64,000 nucleotides of DNA from Triplophysa rosa. Lineage: Eukaryota; Chordata; Actinopteri; Cypriniformes; Nemacheilidae. Below are positions 11,516 to 26,094 of this stretch, in pieces. Below the pieces are notes generated by a model, which was given only the letters and a program-made list of their open reading frames with translations, did no database searches and was not told the DNA's origin. Every line of letters begins with the position of its first letter. Position 1 is the first letter of the stretch. The stretch is from contig NC_079913.1 of the NCBI RefSeq assembly GCF_024868665.1, forward strand, positions 3,112,951 to 3,176,950, written 5' to 3'. The position numbers and the translations under genes are program-made.

Positions 11516-14500
11516 GGAATCTCTGCCTGTTTGTTTGCACATAAATGTGTTACAGCTCATTACTGCATTACCTTCTTCTGCTCCGCCCGTGGATTACAAC
11601 ATACCAGCTGCCTTCTACAACACTCCTAATAAGAGAAACAGGATTAATGATAATCTTTATCTGTATACCGGCTGGGTCTTTGAACAGTTTCTCTCGACTA
11701 AACAAAAGAGACAGATTATGATAGAACAGACAGTGATATGTTATGAGTCATGACACAGCGGCTTTAAACTGTCGGCTCTCAGCTGAGATGGAGACGTGTC
11801 CTTAAAGTGCTCTACACTGCCCTGCCGGTCACATGATCTTTCTACGAACATGTGGTTGTATGTAGTGGGACTGGATTTTAATCACACGAAGATTCCTATA
11901 AAGTGATAATCCAATAAAACGGACATTCTGAACCTGAAAACATATCTGCTCTCACCTGTCTGACACGGGCATGTGTGTGTGCATCCGAGTGCCCGTTCTG
12001 AGGTCATTGAATGCCACACACCATAAGCATTGAGATGATGCTGCATGATTACCCACAATGCCTTTCTAACCCTCATCTGAAGAGGAGAGAGCCTGGGGAG
12101 ATGGATGCTCCAGCGAATAGGACCTGACAGGCAAAGGGGCACAAATGATTTTGTATGCAGAAGGTCTCTCACCTTGAGGGGCGAGGTATTTGCTCTCCAC
12201 TCAGAACGGGCCAAACGCACGGTATCTCCGAACAACAGACAGGTGACGCGTGGTCAGGAATTTTCAACACCTGCATCATCTGAAAAGCCCCGATATCATT
12301 TCTTCATCTGGTAATTAGTCTGGAACGCTAGTTTATCCAATAAAAATGAACACTCGGCTTTGATTTCCGATTTGACAAGGACGGAAAGTGGCTCGCCTTC
12401 ATAATCACGCAAAACAAAGATTAGAATGAAAAGGACAATTATTCAACCAATAGGAAAGAAAAATCACAGATGATAGCTCAATTATTTCTCTTAGACATTA
12501 ATCAGTTTAAATGAAAAGAGCAAATGGAAACTTTTGCTTGCGTCTCAGATATTTCTCCTGAGAAAAAGAGTCCGAAATCTCACAAATGTCTTTGTCATTA
12601 GAGTTTGAGAAGAGATGTCTACAATGTCTCAAACTCAGCTCAGATTTGTCAAGTCTGCAATCAAAAGTCAATATTATTGAAGATCTCAATATGAATTTAC
12701 TTTTTTTTTCACCAAATTAACCCAAATCCAGATTATTTTATCGCTACAATCTCTCATTTGTTTTATTTCTTCTAAGCAATTTTAAGAAAAACATTGATTT
12801 AAATTGATACTTAAACGACACACAACTTAGAACTTCATCAAATCTCCTATGAAAACCATGAAAGAGCAACATCAGAGCATTCAAATTTTCCCCCGGGAAG
12901 TGATGCACCTGCCTGTAACCTTTTAACATTCACAATCAAACAAGTACTGTAACTGTTGTAGGCAACACAGTTTGCTTCCTTATCTTTAATTGTTTACCAT
13001 CATTGTCTTGTTTCAAATAAACAGAAAGCAGCCGTGATCATTACATGGAGCTGATATTAGAGCCGAATCATTAAGTCCCATCCCTACGCGACAATCTCGC
13101 ATCCCAAACCTCCAACCCTTGGGCCAAAGTTGACATCGCAATATCTAAATGAGAATGCGCTCATGTATATTACATGAGGTTTCTCGTCTTCAAATACAGC
13201 CCTGCAGGCTAGACTTTGCAAGGTGTTGCTTGGTCTGCCCCCGGTGTGTCTTATCTCTGTGATTAAAGTTGACTTAGATCATCGCCTCTGGCCATGTGTG
13301 CCAGCATTGCATAATCATCTGTTTTTATCTCTTTGTGACAGCCGTGGCATGGCCATCCAGAGCATTCGAAAGGCTTTCTGACTGCTCTCGGTCAGCGGGG
13401 AACGGCAGGATTCTTGTCTACAGGCTGCATTAACATGCGGTTCAAGTAAAGCCGTGGCTTTCTGCTCTGTTTTTGAGTTGTGGTAGAGAGCCGAGTAGCG
13501 AACTGAATTTAAGAACTAGAGCTCTTTGTAATTCATGAGCTGGTGGTAAATATAAACACAAAGTGATAAAAATATAACATCTTTAAATGTAGAGAACAGT
13601 ATATGACATCAACTTGCAGATCAGGTTTTCCATTTGCACTATTGCTATGCTATAAAATAATTAAAAAAAAAACTTCGGTAACAGTTTGCAATACTGTTGT
13701 ATTTTTTAACTAATAATATGTTATTTAAATTTTTTGTTTTGTTTTTTTACTTAAAAACCTTTACAATTGTTCATGTTAGTGTGCATTACGTAATAGTAAC
13801 AGATACAACTTTTAATTTAAAAACTGATTTAAAAAAACATTTTAGTAAACGGTAAAATTAACATGAAGTATTGTTTATTATTTGTTTATTTGATTCATCT
13901 CTATTTATAAAATAACTTCATTAATATAATTATTAATATAATTAAAAGTCTATTATATTAACGAAATATACACATTGAAGTCTATAGTTTATAGAGTATT
14001 CTGGAGAATTAAGACCTGAAAAAAATAGAGAATTATGAGTAAAAAAAGAGTATTTATTATATAAATAATATATAATAGATTGCACCGATTATTATATAAT
14101 ATCTCTAAAGGTATTGGGTATTACATACATTTGGGTAATTCAAACTAAACAATAAAAGACATAAATAATACAAGAATTAATTCCATCTTTCATCTAATTT
14201 GTTCAACTAAAGTAAAATTCTTAATCCTACATTGATTCAGATCTAATTAAAATTTAGGAACTGAATTTAATAGACATTCTTAATTCTGAATGGTGTACAT
14301 TGCAGTAGTTTTGACTCAAACCAGCCGTCACACCCCAGAGAGCCGCTGGAATGACTTTAAGTATTATTACAACAGGACTGTCACAAAACTCCAAACCAAC
14401 GGTTAAGATGCAAGTCAGCATGCAGAGCAGAAGCGCAGCAGGTGACGAGATGCAGCTGAGTGCTAAAAATAGAACAAGCATATCATTTTTACATGCACTA

Positions 14501-17500
14501 CACGTATGCAGGATGTGATGGAGAAAACGGGGCCAGGAGTAAAATAATAGAGACATCAACTTTAAAGAGAATCACTCTCGACATGCTTTTGAGTCGACTT
14601 ATTGAGTGACACGAGGACGTCAAGAGTTCAAGGCACACACACAAAATCAGCCACAATATTTAAAACACAAGCTACACAATCTTTTTGGTAGCTTAACAAG
14701 CATCTTGTGCCATGATCAATGTAAAGCGATCTCAAACATTAGGTGAATGTCCGGTGAAGAACACGAAAGAGTAGTTTCAAACACAGAATATGAATGAATG
14801 TGTAAAATACAGTAAAAATAACATTTAAAACACAGTAAAGCCTCCAGCGCTTACACTGTGCCTGATGGGTTCATGTTGTACATGAGCAGAGGTAAAATCT
14901 CCCTTTTTGTACTGACCATTTGCTCTTAGACGTTTGAGAATAACCTCTTCGTATTGCGCTTAAGCAATTACTATGGCAACCACAACGAAGCTATGGCAGA
15001 AATGCACTGTCTGAACAAAAAAAGATTCGACTAAATCACTAGAAAAATGTGAACAGCCAGTTGTAAAGGTCTAGAATTGAGTGCAGCGTGAGTAATGTCA
15101 CACAGCCTGTTTAAAATGCATCTTGTGATCCAAACAATCTCGACTTTAACATTCTGATCTCACCAATCCATTCAAAACTCTGCTCTGGATTTCAGTATTT
15201 TCTCCTAATCGTGCGGCTTGATTAAAGATTGTAAAGGATCAATTTCAGGCCAATATTACCAGATTAAACTGTTTGGTTTTCACAAACAAAATGCAGGAAG
15301 ATGATTGGTTCCCCACTGTCTCAGTGGGCGTGGCTTATATTTATCAGTTAAACTAGCATCTAGGGAAATTGCCCCCTGCTCATCCCTTTAAACTGAAACA
15401 ATATAGTCTAATTTAGGGAAGAAAATGAAGTTCTCTTTGTGTGTTTTGCCTTGACTGTGTATTTCAGGGATGGGGCAACACTTCTAGAGTGTTCACGGAT
15501 GCGGTTGCCAAGGCAACCTCGGCAGGCAGCAGAGGGTGAGGAAAAAGTGAAGGAGCTTGACTTTACTCTTAATCACAAATACAGATATTCAGAAATATAG
15601 AGAGCATTGTGCGCTCAAATTAGCACGAACACAAACATCTATTAATACACTACGTTTGTTTGTGTTTTACTGTAAATTAAGGTTAAACTCAGCATTTACA
15701 ATGTCTGCACGACAAGTAACACTACTTAAAGGATTTCAACAAACCTCTTACTACTTAACCGTGATGTTACCTTGGCAAACACCACTAACTGTGACCGACA
15801 CCACAACCTGTCTCCTGCTCTGAAGATGGCAGCCCATTGCAGTGTCATGTGAATTGTACACTAGCAGCAGCTAATTGCAGTGTAGCATACAGATGCTGTC
15901 AATGGCTTTTAGAAACATTGGTATTAAACTTCAGTCTGCATTTGACATCCTGTGCTAGGCACTTCAAATGATGGCCCGCGAGAGCATCGCCCCCCCAACA
16001 TGTAATCAGCTGTGAAGCGTCATAGCCGCTGTTCACATTAGCACAAGCCAGCGAGCGCTTCGAAAGCCGATTGCAGAAAGTGTCAGAAGTAAACAACTAC
16101 AGGGTTTATACTGCAGTCATTGGTCTCTGAGGAACAATGGACTGGATGGGTTGTGTCTCAAAGCCTCATTGAGCCCGAGTTAGCAATAGCGCTGGCTCTT
16201 GTGCCTCATATGTTACAGCTCTAATTTTGCTGTAAACACATTAACTTGCTTAAATGTGGCTAAAACTTCTTACTGTACAGTGATCTGGTGTGCAAATTGC
16301 CTGTCACCAGTATCTGTACCAGTAAAAGGCCTCCTATTTTCCACAGGCCCAGATGTGCCTGTGAGCAGATCAAGATGTGTAAGATTTGAATTGTAAATGC
16401 CTCACATTACCAGATAATCTGAGCCGAACTTTGGAAACCAACCGAGGTCCTGGTCCCCATTTTCGACCGGAGGGGTACACCTTTTTTTGTATCTTTTTTT
16501 GGGCACCTTGTCTCTACAATAAATGCCCAGGGAAAAACATCTTGCCAAATGAAGAAATGATTGAAACACGCCGCTTGTCCGCTTGTCTAATAATACGGCT
16601 GGATTAGTTTTAGCAAAGGTATACCCGTCTCATGCCGATACTTCAATGAATGGCTCTCCTGAGATCTTCAGCTCTAGTACTTGTCAACACATTTCCAGGA
16701 TTTGCAAACAGAGAGGTGCAGGCTGCATGCTTTTGGCATCAATGAGATGCAGCGTTGCCAAGCAAATGTCCTCACACTTGATACACAAGGGCTCACGCTG
16801 GCATCCATCAAACTGGAAGACCTGGCAACATCCACAACAGCTAAGCACAATAGCTTTTGATGGTTTCCATGATTTTTCTGCTATGTGAAGATGAGGAGAA
16901 AATGTAGAAATATCATACAGGTTGTGTTTGACTGCTAATTTGTTTACTGCATTTTTGGTCCCATTCTGGACAATTCAATTGTACACATTTTTCAATAAAA
17001 CTAAAATAAGTGTTCAAGACATGCTGAAATAAATAATTCTTTCTTTTTTCAACTGTTCAACTGTATATACACCTGCTTATTTATTTCCAGTGGATGAAAA
17101 TCAAGCCCTGTCCTACATTACTTGTAAGCAGAACACTTCTTGCTCTAAAATGGTGCAACATATTTTCCTACAGCAGGTTTTGGTAATGCAAAAATATTTT
17201 TGTATTGTGTAGAGGACTCAGAAGCATCAGTCAGGTGTAGCTCAGCTACATAATCCTCTTTCTCTCTACCTGACACACCAGTGTCTCGCTTCTATAGCAC
17301 AGCAATGATTTGAGGCGACATGTTTGTTTTCCGCTCCCGACTCCCAGTTAAAGTGTGCCGACTGGAACCCTACTTTTTTTAGCCCAGCTTGTTCTGCTCC
17401 AATTCCCAGAACAAATCAAATGCAACGCTCCTTCTCTTTGTAAATGTGTGAGGATGTAGCCGCATGCGTATATTCTCGTCTCCAGTCTATCGAATACACT

Positions 17501-20500
17501 GTTGGATTGTCTTATTATTATTATTCAACATTTCTACTTTTGTGATCATCTACTGGACAATAATGAAAGCAAGGAAATGTGTTATTGTTTATTCGTAGAC
17601 AAATATTATAGCTTACTGTTTATTTACATCTTGACGTCAAAATGTTTTCAAGTTGCAAATCAAAATGCCAAAGTATTTCAATATCCATCTTATTTTTGTA
17701 TGACACAAACAAAAATGTCCGAATACATAAAGATACTTTTTGCCTCCATAAAATCTAAATTTCAGAATGAACTTGGACCCAGACGTGTTTTTAGCATCGG
17801 TGAGCTCCACTCTTCCACACATTCACATGACCTCAAGCATTTATAAATCTCTGAATGACAGGGTCAATAGCTCAGCCTCACTCACCTCACTCAACTTTTT
17901 CTTTTAAAGCATCTTTTTCCACACTCATTCTCACCCCAGCGTTTGTGTTCTTCAGACGGAGGTGGAGAGCCCACAGCGCTTCATTACTTTACTGTAAATG
18001 GCTTTTGAGCACCTTTTACTTTCATATATCCAGACTGACCTGGCAGAGCGCCTTAAGCTTTCATCCATTTACTTATGTCTGCTAACGCTACAGTCAGATT
18101 ATGGTCCTTTCATATCAGTACCATAAATGCATCTAGTTCACATGCATTTGAATGCCATAATGTTCTTTAGAGTATGACTCACTTCATTACATTTAGAATA
18201 AAAATGCAAAATAAATCAAAACAATATCTTTTTGCACTTTTGTAGAATTAGCATAAAAGTTCTCTTTTTTTCATGCAGCTTCTTGAGGCTTTACTCTGAA
18301 AAGATTTTTAAACAGTATTAAAAGTTCACATCTATTCTGAACTCGTATTGGCTGCTTTATCCTCATTATTTAGACAAAGTCACCCATTTTATATATTTAA
18401 AGAAAAGAAATATTTCACAAGCGACTCAACCTTTGCACTAGTTGTTTTGTTTTCTCCGAAGTGTGAGAACACGTTAGTACAGATCTCAGACAAAATACCA
18501 CATGAAAAAAGAAGCTGAATTTGATGCAATGAAATCACAATTACAAATGCAGCTGTAAAGAACAGTCACACAAGGTTGATTGCCAATTAGCTAGAAATAA
18601 AACGCCCGACAATTATCACTGTAATGTGTGTGGTTTCAAAGCAAACATGGGCTACAGAGGCCAGACAGTCTGCGCAGAGCTCTGCAGGTGCTACGGTCAC
18701 ACAAACTGCAAAATGATTTTATTTAATATTCGCACAAATCTGTGTGAAATTATGCTAATTATGCACTAAATTGTGTGTAAGGGGAAGCAAAGGTAAACGC
18801 ATCACTGCAAGGGTAACACATGTTACAAACAACATCATGGCCGGGCTGGTATTCAGTAACTCTCAGAATTCAGTGCCGAAGAAATAAGGTCGGAATATAC
18901 ACAGCTACGTTTGAATGGCCGTCGATGAAGAAGCGCACATGTGAAACAGCCTACATATTTACATTCAATCTCTTAAAAAACTGGATGTTCTTTTTAAAGA
19001 ATTGCACAATATTCACCTAACAAAACTTGCATGACAGGATTTCACAAAGAACCAAAGGTCAAACTTATATGATAGTCAATAGTGAGGTTCATCATAAACC
19101 GCTCTATCATGTCGTATCTGTAGCATTACTGTCAAGTGTTGTCGGGGGATAGCGAAAACAATAAAGCCGTCGGTGACTATGAGGACTCAAAGAAGCGTAT
19201 AGGGTTTCTCTCCCCACCAATGCTCTGAACGCTGCTTGCTTTCTTTCTTTCTTTATACTTGGTCTTACTTTTTCATTTTAGTGTCAACTTAGTCTCAGAT
19301 GTTACTTCTAAGGAAAAATAAAAACAGTATAGTATAATAGTATGGAGGGTTTCATTGATTTTATACTGTAGAAGTAAAAATAGGTAGAACCATTTGATCT
19401 CACTGATACAGGAGAAATAACTGAGATATTACAGAGACCTCATCTGTGATTTTTCGTCTGTCACACTGAAAGGTGACAACGTGCGTTGTGGGATATGGTA
19501 TTCTACACAGCGTGTTCTAGTTTTATACTGCACATGTAGTAGATCATCCAGGTCTAACATTCGGATATTACCATACTGATTACATTATACATACAGAAGG
19601 ATGCACATCCAGCACCGCACAAAAATAAAACTACATGTGCTATGATAATGTCATTTTTCAAACATGGCCGTTTTTCAGTCTGACACTCCATAAATCCATC
19701 CAGAAGCATCTTTCATGTTCAAGCATCTGTCTGTCCCAGTGGAACACACACACACTCATGGCCCGATCGACTCACAACATTCAACCGACAGCGCTGCCCT
19801 TTTCTATCATATTTGCTGTAGGTGATGTCATTCTCTGGTCAGAACTACACAAGACGCTGAACACTGAACCCTGAATGCCTCCAGCGATTGATGAACAACC
19901 CGTCTCTGTCATTATCATCATCATCATCATCAGATGTTTGCCTGAGCCACATGTTCTCAAAACAACCCCGAGGCTTTGAGTTCAGACCTTTCCACTAAAA
20001 GACTGTACCATAATATGACAGTACGTTTGTAGGTCACATTATCAGAGCAAACCTCTAAATATGAGACTTTTTAATTATAAATTATATTTAAGGTTCTTCG
20101 AACCTTAAATCCGGGTCAATTTTACTGTATACACCGTGATTGATTTTTGGCTGCCTTACATTTAAGTATAGTCAAATTGAAAATCATTTCCATTTTAAAT
20201 CTTAATTTTTTTAAAGATATTGCAAACTTATCTTGATAATGTGAAAGTAATTTAAAAACATATTTTGCCAAGACTTATTCATCTTATTGACTACAACCTC
20301 TTGACTGTCATCTGTGATCTTTAACCTACACAACACAACATTCGAAAAGAAATCAGAACGCATCATCTGTACTGTATTGTCATCTTTCAGCTGGACCATC
20401 TCCGTCCACCAGCCGAGACCTTCAGCTGCCTGGATGTTGAACAGGAGAGCAGGTAGCAGGAGATTTACTCCACACTGACTTCATTTCAGGGTTAATGGGC

Positions 20501-23500
20501 CCAAAAACAATGTCTGTCTCAGATCAGAAAGTGGAAAGCAGTCAGGTTAAATCTGACCTGACAGCGTTCTCTTTCGTACTGTCACTCATGTCTGCAGTCT
20601 CCACTATAAAGCTCACCGGATGAGTTATCAAGGCTCATCTTGATTTCAATTGTTTAACTCACTTTCCCCTTTACTTTGCACGTGTAACCCATTTACATGT
20701 GTAATTTAGCTAGTATGCATTTATCTAGCTGATTTACATATTCAGCATCTCATCTCACATATAGGCAAATTCACTAAACAGTCACAATGGTATTTTTTCA
20801 GATCAATTACATTTTTTTATCAACTCACTCACTGTCCAAACTTCACAAGTTACCACATTACTTAAGCAATTTATTTCTTAATTATGATTTTTATGTTTTA
20901 CACTCTTTATAAAACTTTATAAAATATTTACCTGCCACAGTTATGCACTGCACTATTACAGCAGAAGAGCATTGGAGAAGAGCTTTCATGAAACTCGTAA
21001 TAAACGAGGATCTCATCGCAGTTCTGCTATCGCATGGATGATCCATAATGCACTGCTGCTACCTCAGGCAACATCACATTTACATGACGGGTAATGACAC
21101 CTGGAAAAACACAATCAAGAGGAGATGAGCACCATTACGGCCGCAGGCTTTTCTCTCATGGCTGTCACGAAATCAAAAGACAGCGGAACGCCTCTATTTA
21201 CAAATGATAAGACACACATATCAAGCAATGGCATGCATTAACATGCATGTGTAAGTGATAAGACAAGAACAAATATATTAAACACGAAACAATGACATGT
21301 TCATTTATTCAAGAAAGAAATCAATACACTAATTTTTTGCATGTTGTGGGTGATTGCACATGGCTCGCCATGTCTCTATCACACGTGGCATCTAAAGTTT
21401 AGGTCCTTCCCTCAGTATACAACATTTCTTGCCTGGCAGATAAAAAATCTGTTCGTTTGCCTTTACTGACAATAAAAAACAGCAGTACAGTATATAATTG
21501 GTGCAGTTGTACCTTTGAGATTGTGCATAATCTGAAGGTCTAAGTGACGTACTTAAACTTTTCCATTTGAGACTATTGAAGTCCAGTAGTCTGCAGCACT
21601 TCTGTGTGAAGAGGGCGGTGAATGCACAATGAGACTGCAGTGCATTTGCTCCGATGAAGATCTTTCCGTGGAGGATTGAGGAGAAAGAACAGAGAAATGA
21701 ACAGGACACAGGATCGAACAATTAGTGATGCAATAACGACACGAGCTCCAGCAGAGCCCGCTTGATGCTCAAGAGTTAAAACAGGATTTGTGAGTCACAT
21801 GACCTTTACGGTGGTGAAGGACGGTTAAAAGTAGATGAGCGTGTATAGGAGATATGCATGTTAAACATTCTGTTCTTCATATAGAAACTGCAAATCAGAG
21901 ACTAACCTCTCCAATCAGTCACATACTCTCTTAAAAAAGGATAAAGGTCACCTAAAGGTCATTAATTGCACATTTACCACTCCAAACCTTTCCATAAATG
22001 AGAGCACTGCTAGCTTGAGAGAGCCAACTAAAATGTAACTTTTTTCTCTTGCTCAACCTAAAGCTGTCAAGACACATCCACCAAACTCGACATAGAGCTT
22101 TAGACTGTTCTCACTGCGTGCTAAATCTTGACAGGTGATGTATGCCTCCGGTAGAATTGGAAAAAGTTGGACTATTTGTTTAATACCCGTTTGCAGCTTC
22201 ACATCAATGTCCATTTGATGTCATTGGATGGAAAAGACCAGCACATGCATTCTGTCTGACATCCTCGTTTGGGAAGAGAACTGGCCATGTCAAGAAATTA
22301 AGATATCATCCATTGTGGCTCCTTCAGTTTGAAGTGAGGCGTCAGGACAAGCCCTGCTGCATGGAGAGAAATATTGCTGTTGGTAAAACATTCAGCACTG
22401 TTGGAATGGAAATTGGCTGTCAGGCTGCGCGTGCAGGAGGAATTGTGTGTTAATTGAATGTGTAATCCATTTACTGCCTCAGACTGCAGAAGGTATTTGG
22501 CACAACTCCCGCCTCTCAGAAATATAGATTACATCAGAGGAGAGAGAGAAGGTCGACTGCGAGAGCAGAGATTCAGAGAAGGAAAATGTGAACGTCTCAC
22601 AGAGAAAAACAAAATAAATGAATGCTAAGTTTTATAACGACATAAAACCAATACCTGCTGTGATAAAACATGACATAATAAAAGCTAGGATGCATAACAC
22701 CTGTTCACCATATTACCACAACTGTTTATTAGTGTCATTGCACAGATATGTTCTGTTCTGCACCTAAAGGAGCAATTCACCCCAAAATTAAAAATGATTT
22801 ACCCGTATGTTGTTTAAAACCCACATGGCTCTCTTTCTTCTGTCGACACACAGCCAGACATTTTAAAGAATGGGGCTTTCAAAAGAACCCAAGTCACGTA
22901 ACAGCATATGACTTGCACAATAAAACAAACGGCGTCTAGTGGATTATTGCTTTAAATTACAATTATCAATCTAATGCTTATTCAAACATAGAGAAATACA
23001 GAAGTCCTCCCAAGATTTATTGTAATGGAATGCCAGTGCTGTGTGAATTATACATACATATAAAAACGGGTTGCTTTTGATGACTTACGCTGCCATCTAG
23101 CGTCTCTGGGGGGGAGAAGCCTTTCAAGAGCTTCCAGATGTGTGAAAAACAGAGTGAGCACAAGCCACACAGTCAGTCAGAGACTTGCCTGTCACGGATG
23201 AGAGGATTCGAAATGATAAAATATAGATGAACAGGGCAGAATAGACAGATTTCTGTGTACCTTTGGGTGTGAATGTGTACTTATGTTGCGAAGGAATTAT
23301 TCAGCCCGGGAAAAGCTTTGAACTGATTACTGATACCCTACTGTACTATGGTCTCATGAGGTTACAAAAGTGAAAGGGTGGGACTGCACAAAGATATTGT
23401 CAAATCTGACGCAAAAGCAAAGAGCATCTATATAGTTGCCTTTTGCTATGAATATCAATAAACATCTGTCTAAGTGCAAACTGACAGTCAAATCTGTGGA

Positions 23501-23774
23501 GTTAACAGGGTTATGTCAAGAAAACAACATGAGGTCTGTTGTTCTATGTAACACTTAAAACAATTGCAAAGCTTAAACCAAGTCCAGACAAATTATTACT
23601 GAAACTATGCTGCAAACATGTACATTAACAGCCACGTAATGCTCAATGCTACCGCTCTTCTTTCGAGCAATCCAATCATAAGAGAGGTTATACTTGGATT
23701 AAACTGCAAAAACATTGTAAAACAACTTCAGAAATGTCTTACAATTGCTATACTTTGATGCAACAAACATTGAC
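11516..23774. other. Long gene-poor interval
   Basis: Twelve kilobases without a supported exon. 13640-14250 is AT-rich. 13070-13450, 15830-16890, 17200-17480 and 22200-22540 are complex non-repetitive blocks that look like possible conserved non-coding elements. A short ATC trinucleotide run is at 19914-19931. Many short open frames here have neither family resemblance nor good splice sites. Confidence 0.5.
22764..22960. mobile_element. Degenerate Angel-like half element
   Basis: The left end (ctaaaggagcaattcaccc) resembles the Angel-type terminus, with ctctctttcttctg and cattttaaagaatg following as in the family. The right end is not clear. Treat as a decayed fragment. Confidence 0.35.
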
Positions 23775-24041
23775 TAAAAGGATAGTTCCCTAAGAAAGGA
23801 AAACTCTTTCCTCATCCTTTATTAACCCTCATGTCATTCAAAACTAGTATGACTCTTTTTCTGTGGAACACAAAAGATATTTTGATAAATGTCTCGGTGT
23901 CCATACAATGGAAGTCAATGGGGGACAATGCTGTTTGGTTACCTGCGTTCTTCAAAATATCTTCTTTTGAAAGTAAGTCATACAGGTGACAAGGGTAGAC
24001 GAAAGAAGTTTCATATTTTGAGTCACCAATTTCTGGGTGAG
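23775..24041. mobile_element. Angel-type palindromic element, degenerate
   Basis: It starts aaaaggatagttccc and carries the paired internal arms (cacaaaagatattttgataa and ttcttcaaaatatcttcttt) with the central tccatacaatggaagtcaat block. The right end ttctgggtgag is eroded. It lies about 500 bases upstream of isx. Confidence 0.6.
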
Positions 24042-24547
24042 CAGGTTAGTGTAATTCCACAGCTGACCATCGGGTGTCGCTGCTGTCTAACAACACTAGT
24101 ATTTTAGTGTGAAAAACATGACCAAAAAATGGTTATATTTTCAAATATGAGCAACTAAAAACGAAAAAGAACACATAAAACTATTTATTTGAATTATGTC
24201 AATGAGTCACATATTAAATATATAAACATTTTATCTATCCTACAATGTGCATTAAACTTCAAAAAGTAAATGTAATGCATAAATGTAAAATCAGTGCATT
24301 ATCAAAGCACTAGTTTTCATAAAACATGCTAAAAAATGCAGATGTAATGTGAATAATCCAGAGACATGCTCCTCATGATGAGGTTGAACATTTATCGCAG
24401 AATGGATTTGTTACAACATTCGGCTCCACACTCCTCCTTCTCTTGAAGATCTAAACACACACATTGTCGCACCCTGAAACACCACAAAGAAACTTTCAAA
24501 GGAGACAGAGACGGATCTACAATAAAAAAACATTCAAGGACGGAAAA

Positions 24548-25922
24548 ATGCAAATAGTTGATCTGAAATTAGAAAAACAGGTGGAGAATTTGTCTCATGA
24601 GATCAGGACCTCCACAAACAACACTAAAATTCTGTCACATTCTATTGAGGAAATACTGAAGAAACCTTCATCTCAAACTGTCTCACCTGACACAAGCGAA
24701 CAGAGAACGGTGCATATAAGATCTGGATCTACACAAACAAAACTCAAGGCAGAAGATACAAAAATCAGCCAATACGCAGGTAGGTGCTAAATTTTGGACT
24801 ATTTTGTGTACATTTTCTTTCCTTTTTTAAGAAAATATCAAGAAAACATTACATCCCTTACACCTTATAATAAATATCTTACAAGTAATACCTTTTCATT
24901 TCTTCTTACTGACTCTACTCTATTGTTCTTCACTTAAAACTCTTTTACAAACACACTGAAACTAGCTTTTAATGGGTCAAAACAGAGTGTTTAACAGCCA
25001 TTAAAATGTATGTCCTGCCTTTCATTAAACAAGATGAATTCATTTCATGTTTGGACAGCTCATCAGTCCAGAAGAGTACGGACAACGTTCACGACCACGC
25101 AGTTGGAGGAACTGGAAAGAGTTTTTCAGGAAACACATTATCCTGATGTTCATACTAGAGACCAGCTCGCCTCTCGGACCCAACTCTCTGAAGGAAGAGT
25201 ACAGGTACCATATTCTGTTTCAGTCACAATGTAAACGAAACAAAAAAGAACTCAATTTAACCCTCTGAAGTATGGTTATACTGTACATCGATTTTTTTAC
25301 ATTTAAATTTTTGTAAGCAATTTTCTGTAATGCTTACAATACATTCATCTGGAAGGGGAAACTATTCAGAATAATATTTCTATTTCAAAGAAACATTATG
25401 ATTTGTTGCCTTCCTGATTTAAAAAGCATTAGGGTTAAAGTCTATGAAACTTCCCTTAAAGAACCTTAAAGAATCTTGCCTCAGATCATTTCTCAATAAA
25501 ACACGATTAGCTGACAAACAACACAGACACAGACATAACATGCACTCTTTTTCTCTACCTCAAGATAATAGCTAAACATTTAAGAATCTATATATTATCC
25601 TACATTTTACTATGACTAGTCAGATTTATTAACTTTTTTTATGAAGGTTTAGCCTTTCTACATTTCACTCAATAGTCCAGCATTTAATTTATCTCATGTT
25701 TAGATCTGGTTGCAGAACAGACGGGCGAAGTGGAGACGCAGTGAAGTTAAAGGCGGACACAGACCTTCAACGGCACTGACAAACCCACAACACACTCACC
25801 ATCTCCTGCCTCCTCTCATTTATGTTCCAGTACGTTCCATTACTCATCCCATAAAAACAAATCCTCACTGCTCCAAGAACTTTAATGTGAAAACCCAGAT
25901 CACTGTACCGACGTTCCCCTAA
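24548..25922 (+). CDS. isx: Paired-like homeobox transcription factor, probable intestine-specific homeobox (ISX)
   Basis: Three coding exons: 24548-24779, 25059-25204, 25704-25922 (TAA at 25920), giving 198 aa with in-phase GT-AG junctions. The start is the first in-frame ATG after an upstream stop at 24452. The homeodomain spans about residues 81-140 (RRVRTTF at its start, L16 and F20 present, NRRAKW in helix 3). An intron lies between homeodomain codons 46 and 47, a common site in the paired class. Residues 31-40 ([10 protein letters not shown]) resemble the N-terminal eh1-like motif of mammalian ISX (FSIEAILKRP, from memory), which is the main reason for the name. ISX in mammals is an intestinal repressor of carotenoid-oxygenase and scavenger-receptor genes; a nuclear DNA-binding role is inferred here. 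Position 49 of the homeodomain (residue 129) is Leu instead of the near-invariant Phe. No OAR tail was recognised. The alternative is another paired-like gene such as an Alx/Arx relative, but helix 1 and the N-terminus fit isx better. Confidence 0.72.
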
Positions 25923-26094
25923 ACCAAAGAAAATACAAAAACTCAAAATTCAACAATCCTACAAGTCTATCATTTTATATACAGATCATAGAAATGTACT
26001 TTGCTTTCCACTGTGAAATGTAATGTTTCGACACAGATTTATAAATGATATTAATTATTTTCTTTATTATGTTTGTAATCTGGCATCTTTTAAT

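Noticed and set aside
11882..12235. 117-codon open frame on the minus strand
   Set aside because: Composition and lack of splice logic suggest chance in non-coding DNA.
14254..14559. Hydrophobic 101-codon minus-strand frame that looks membrane-like
   Set aside because: No family resemblance or exon boundaries; the hydrophobicity is explained by T-rich antisense reading.
19914..19931. Short ATC repeat as a possible CRISPR-like or tandem array
   Set aside because: An ordinary trinucleotide microsatellite of a few units.
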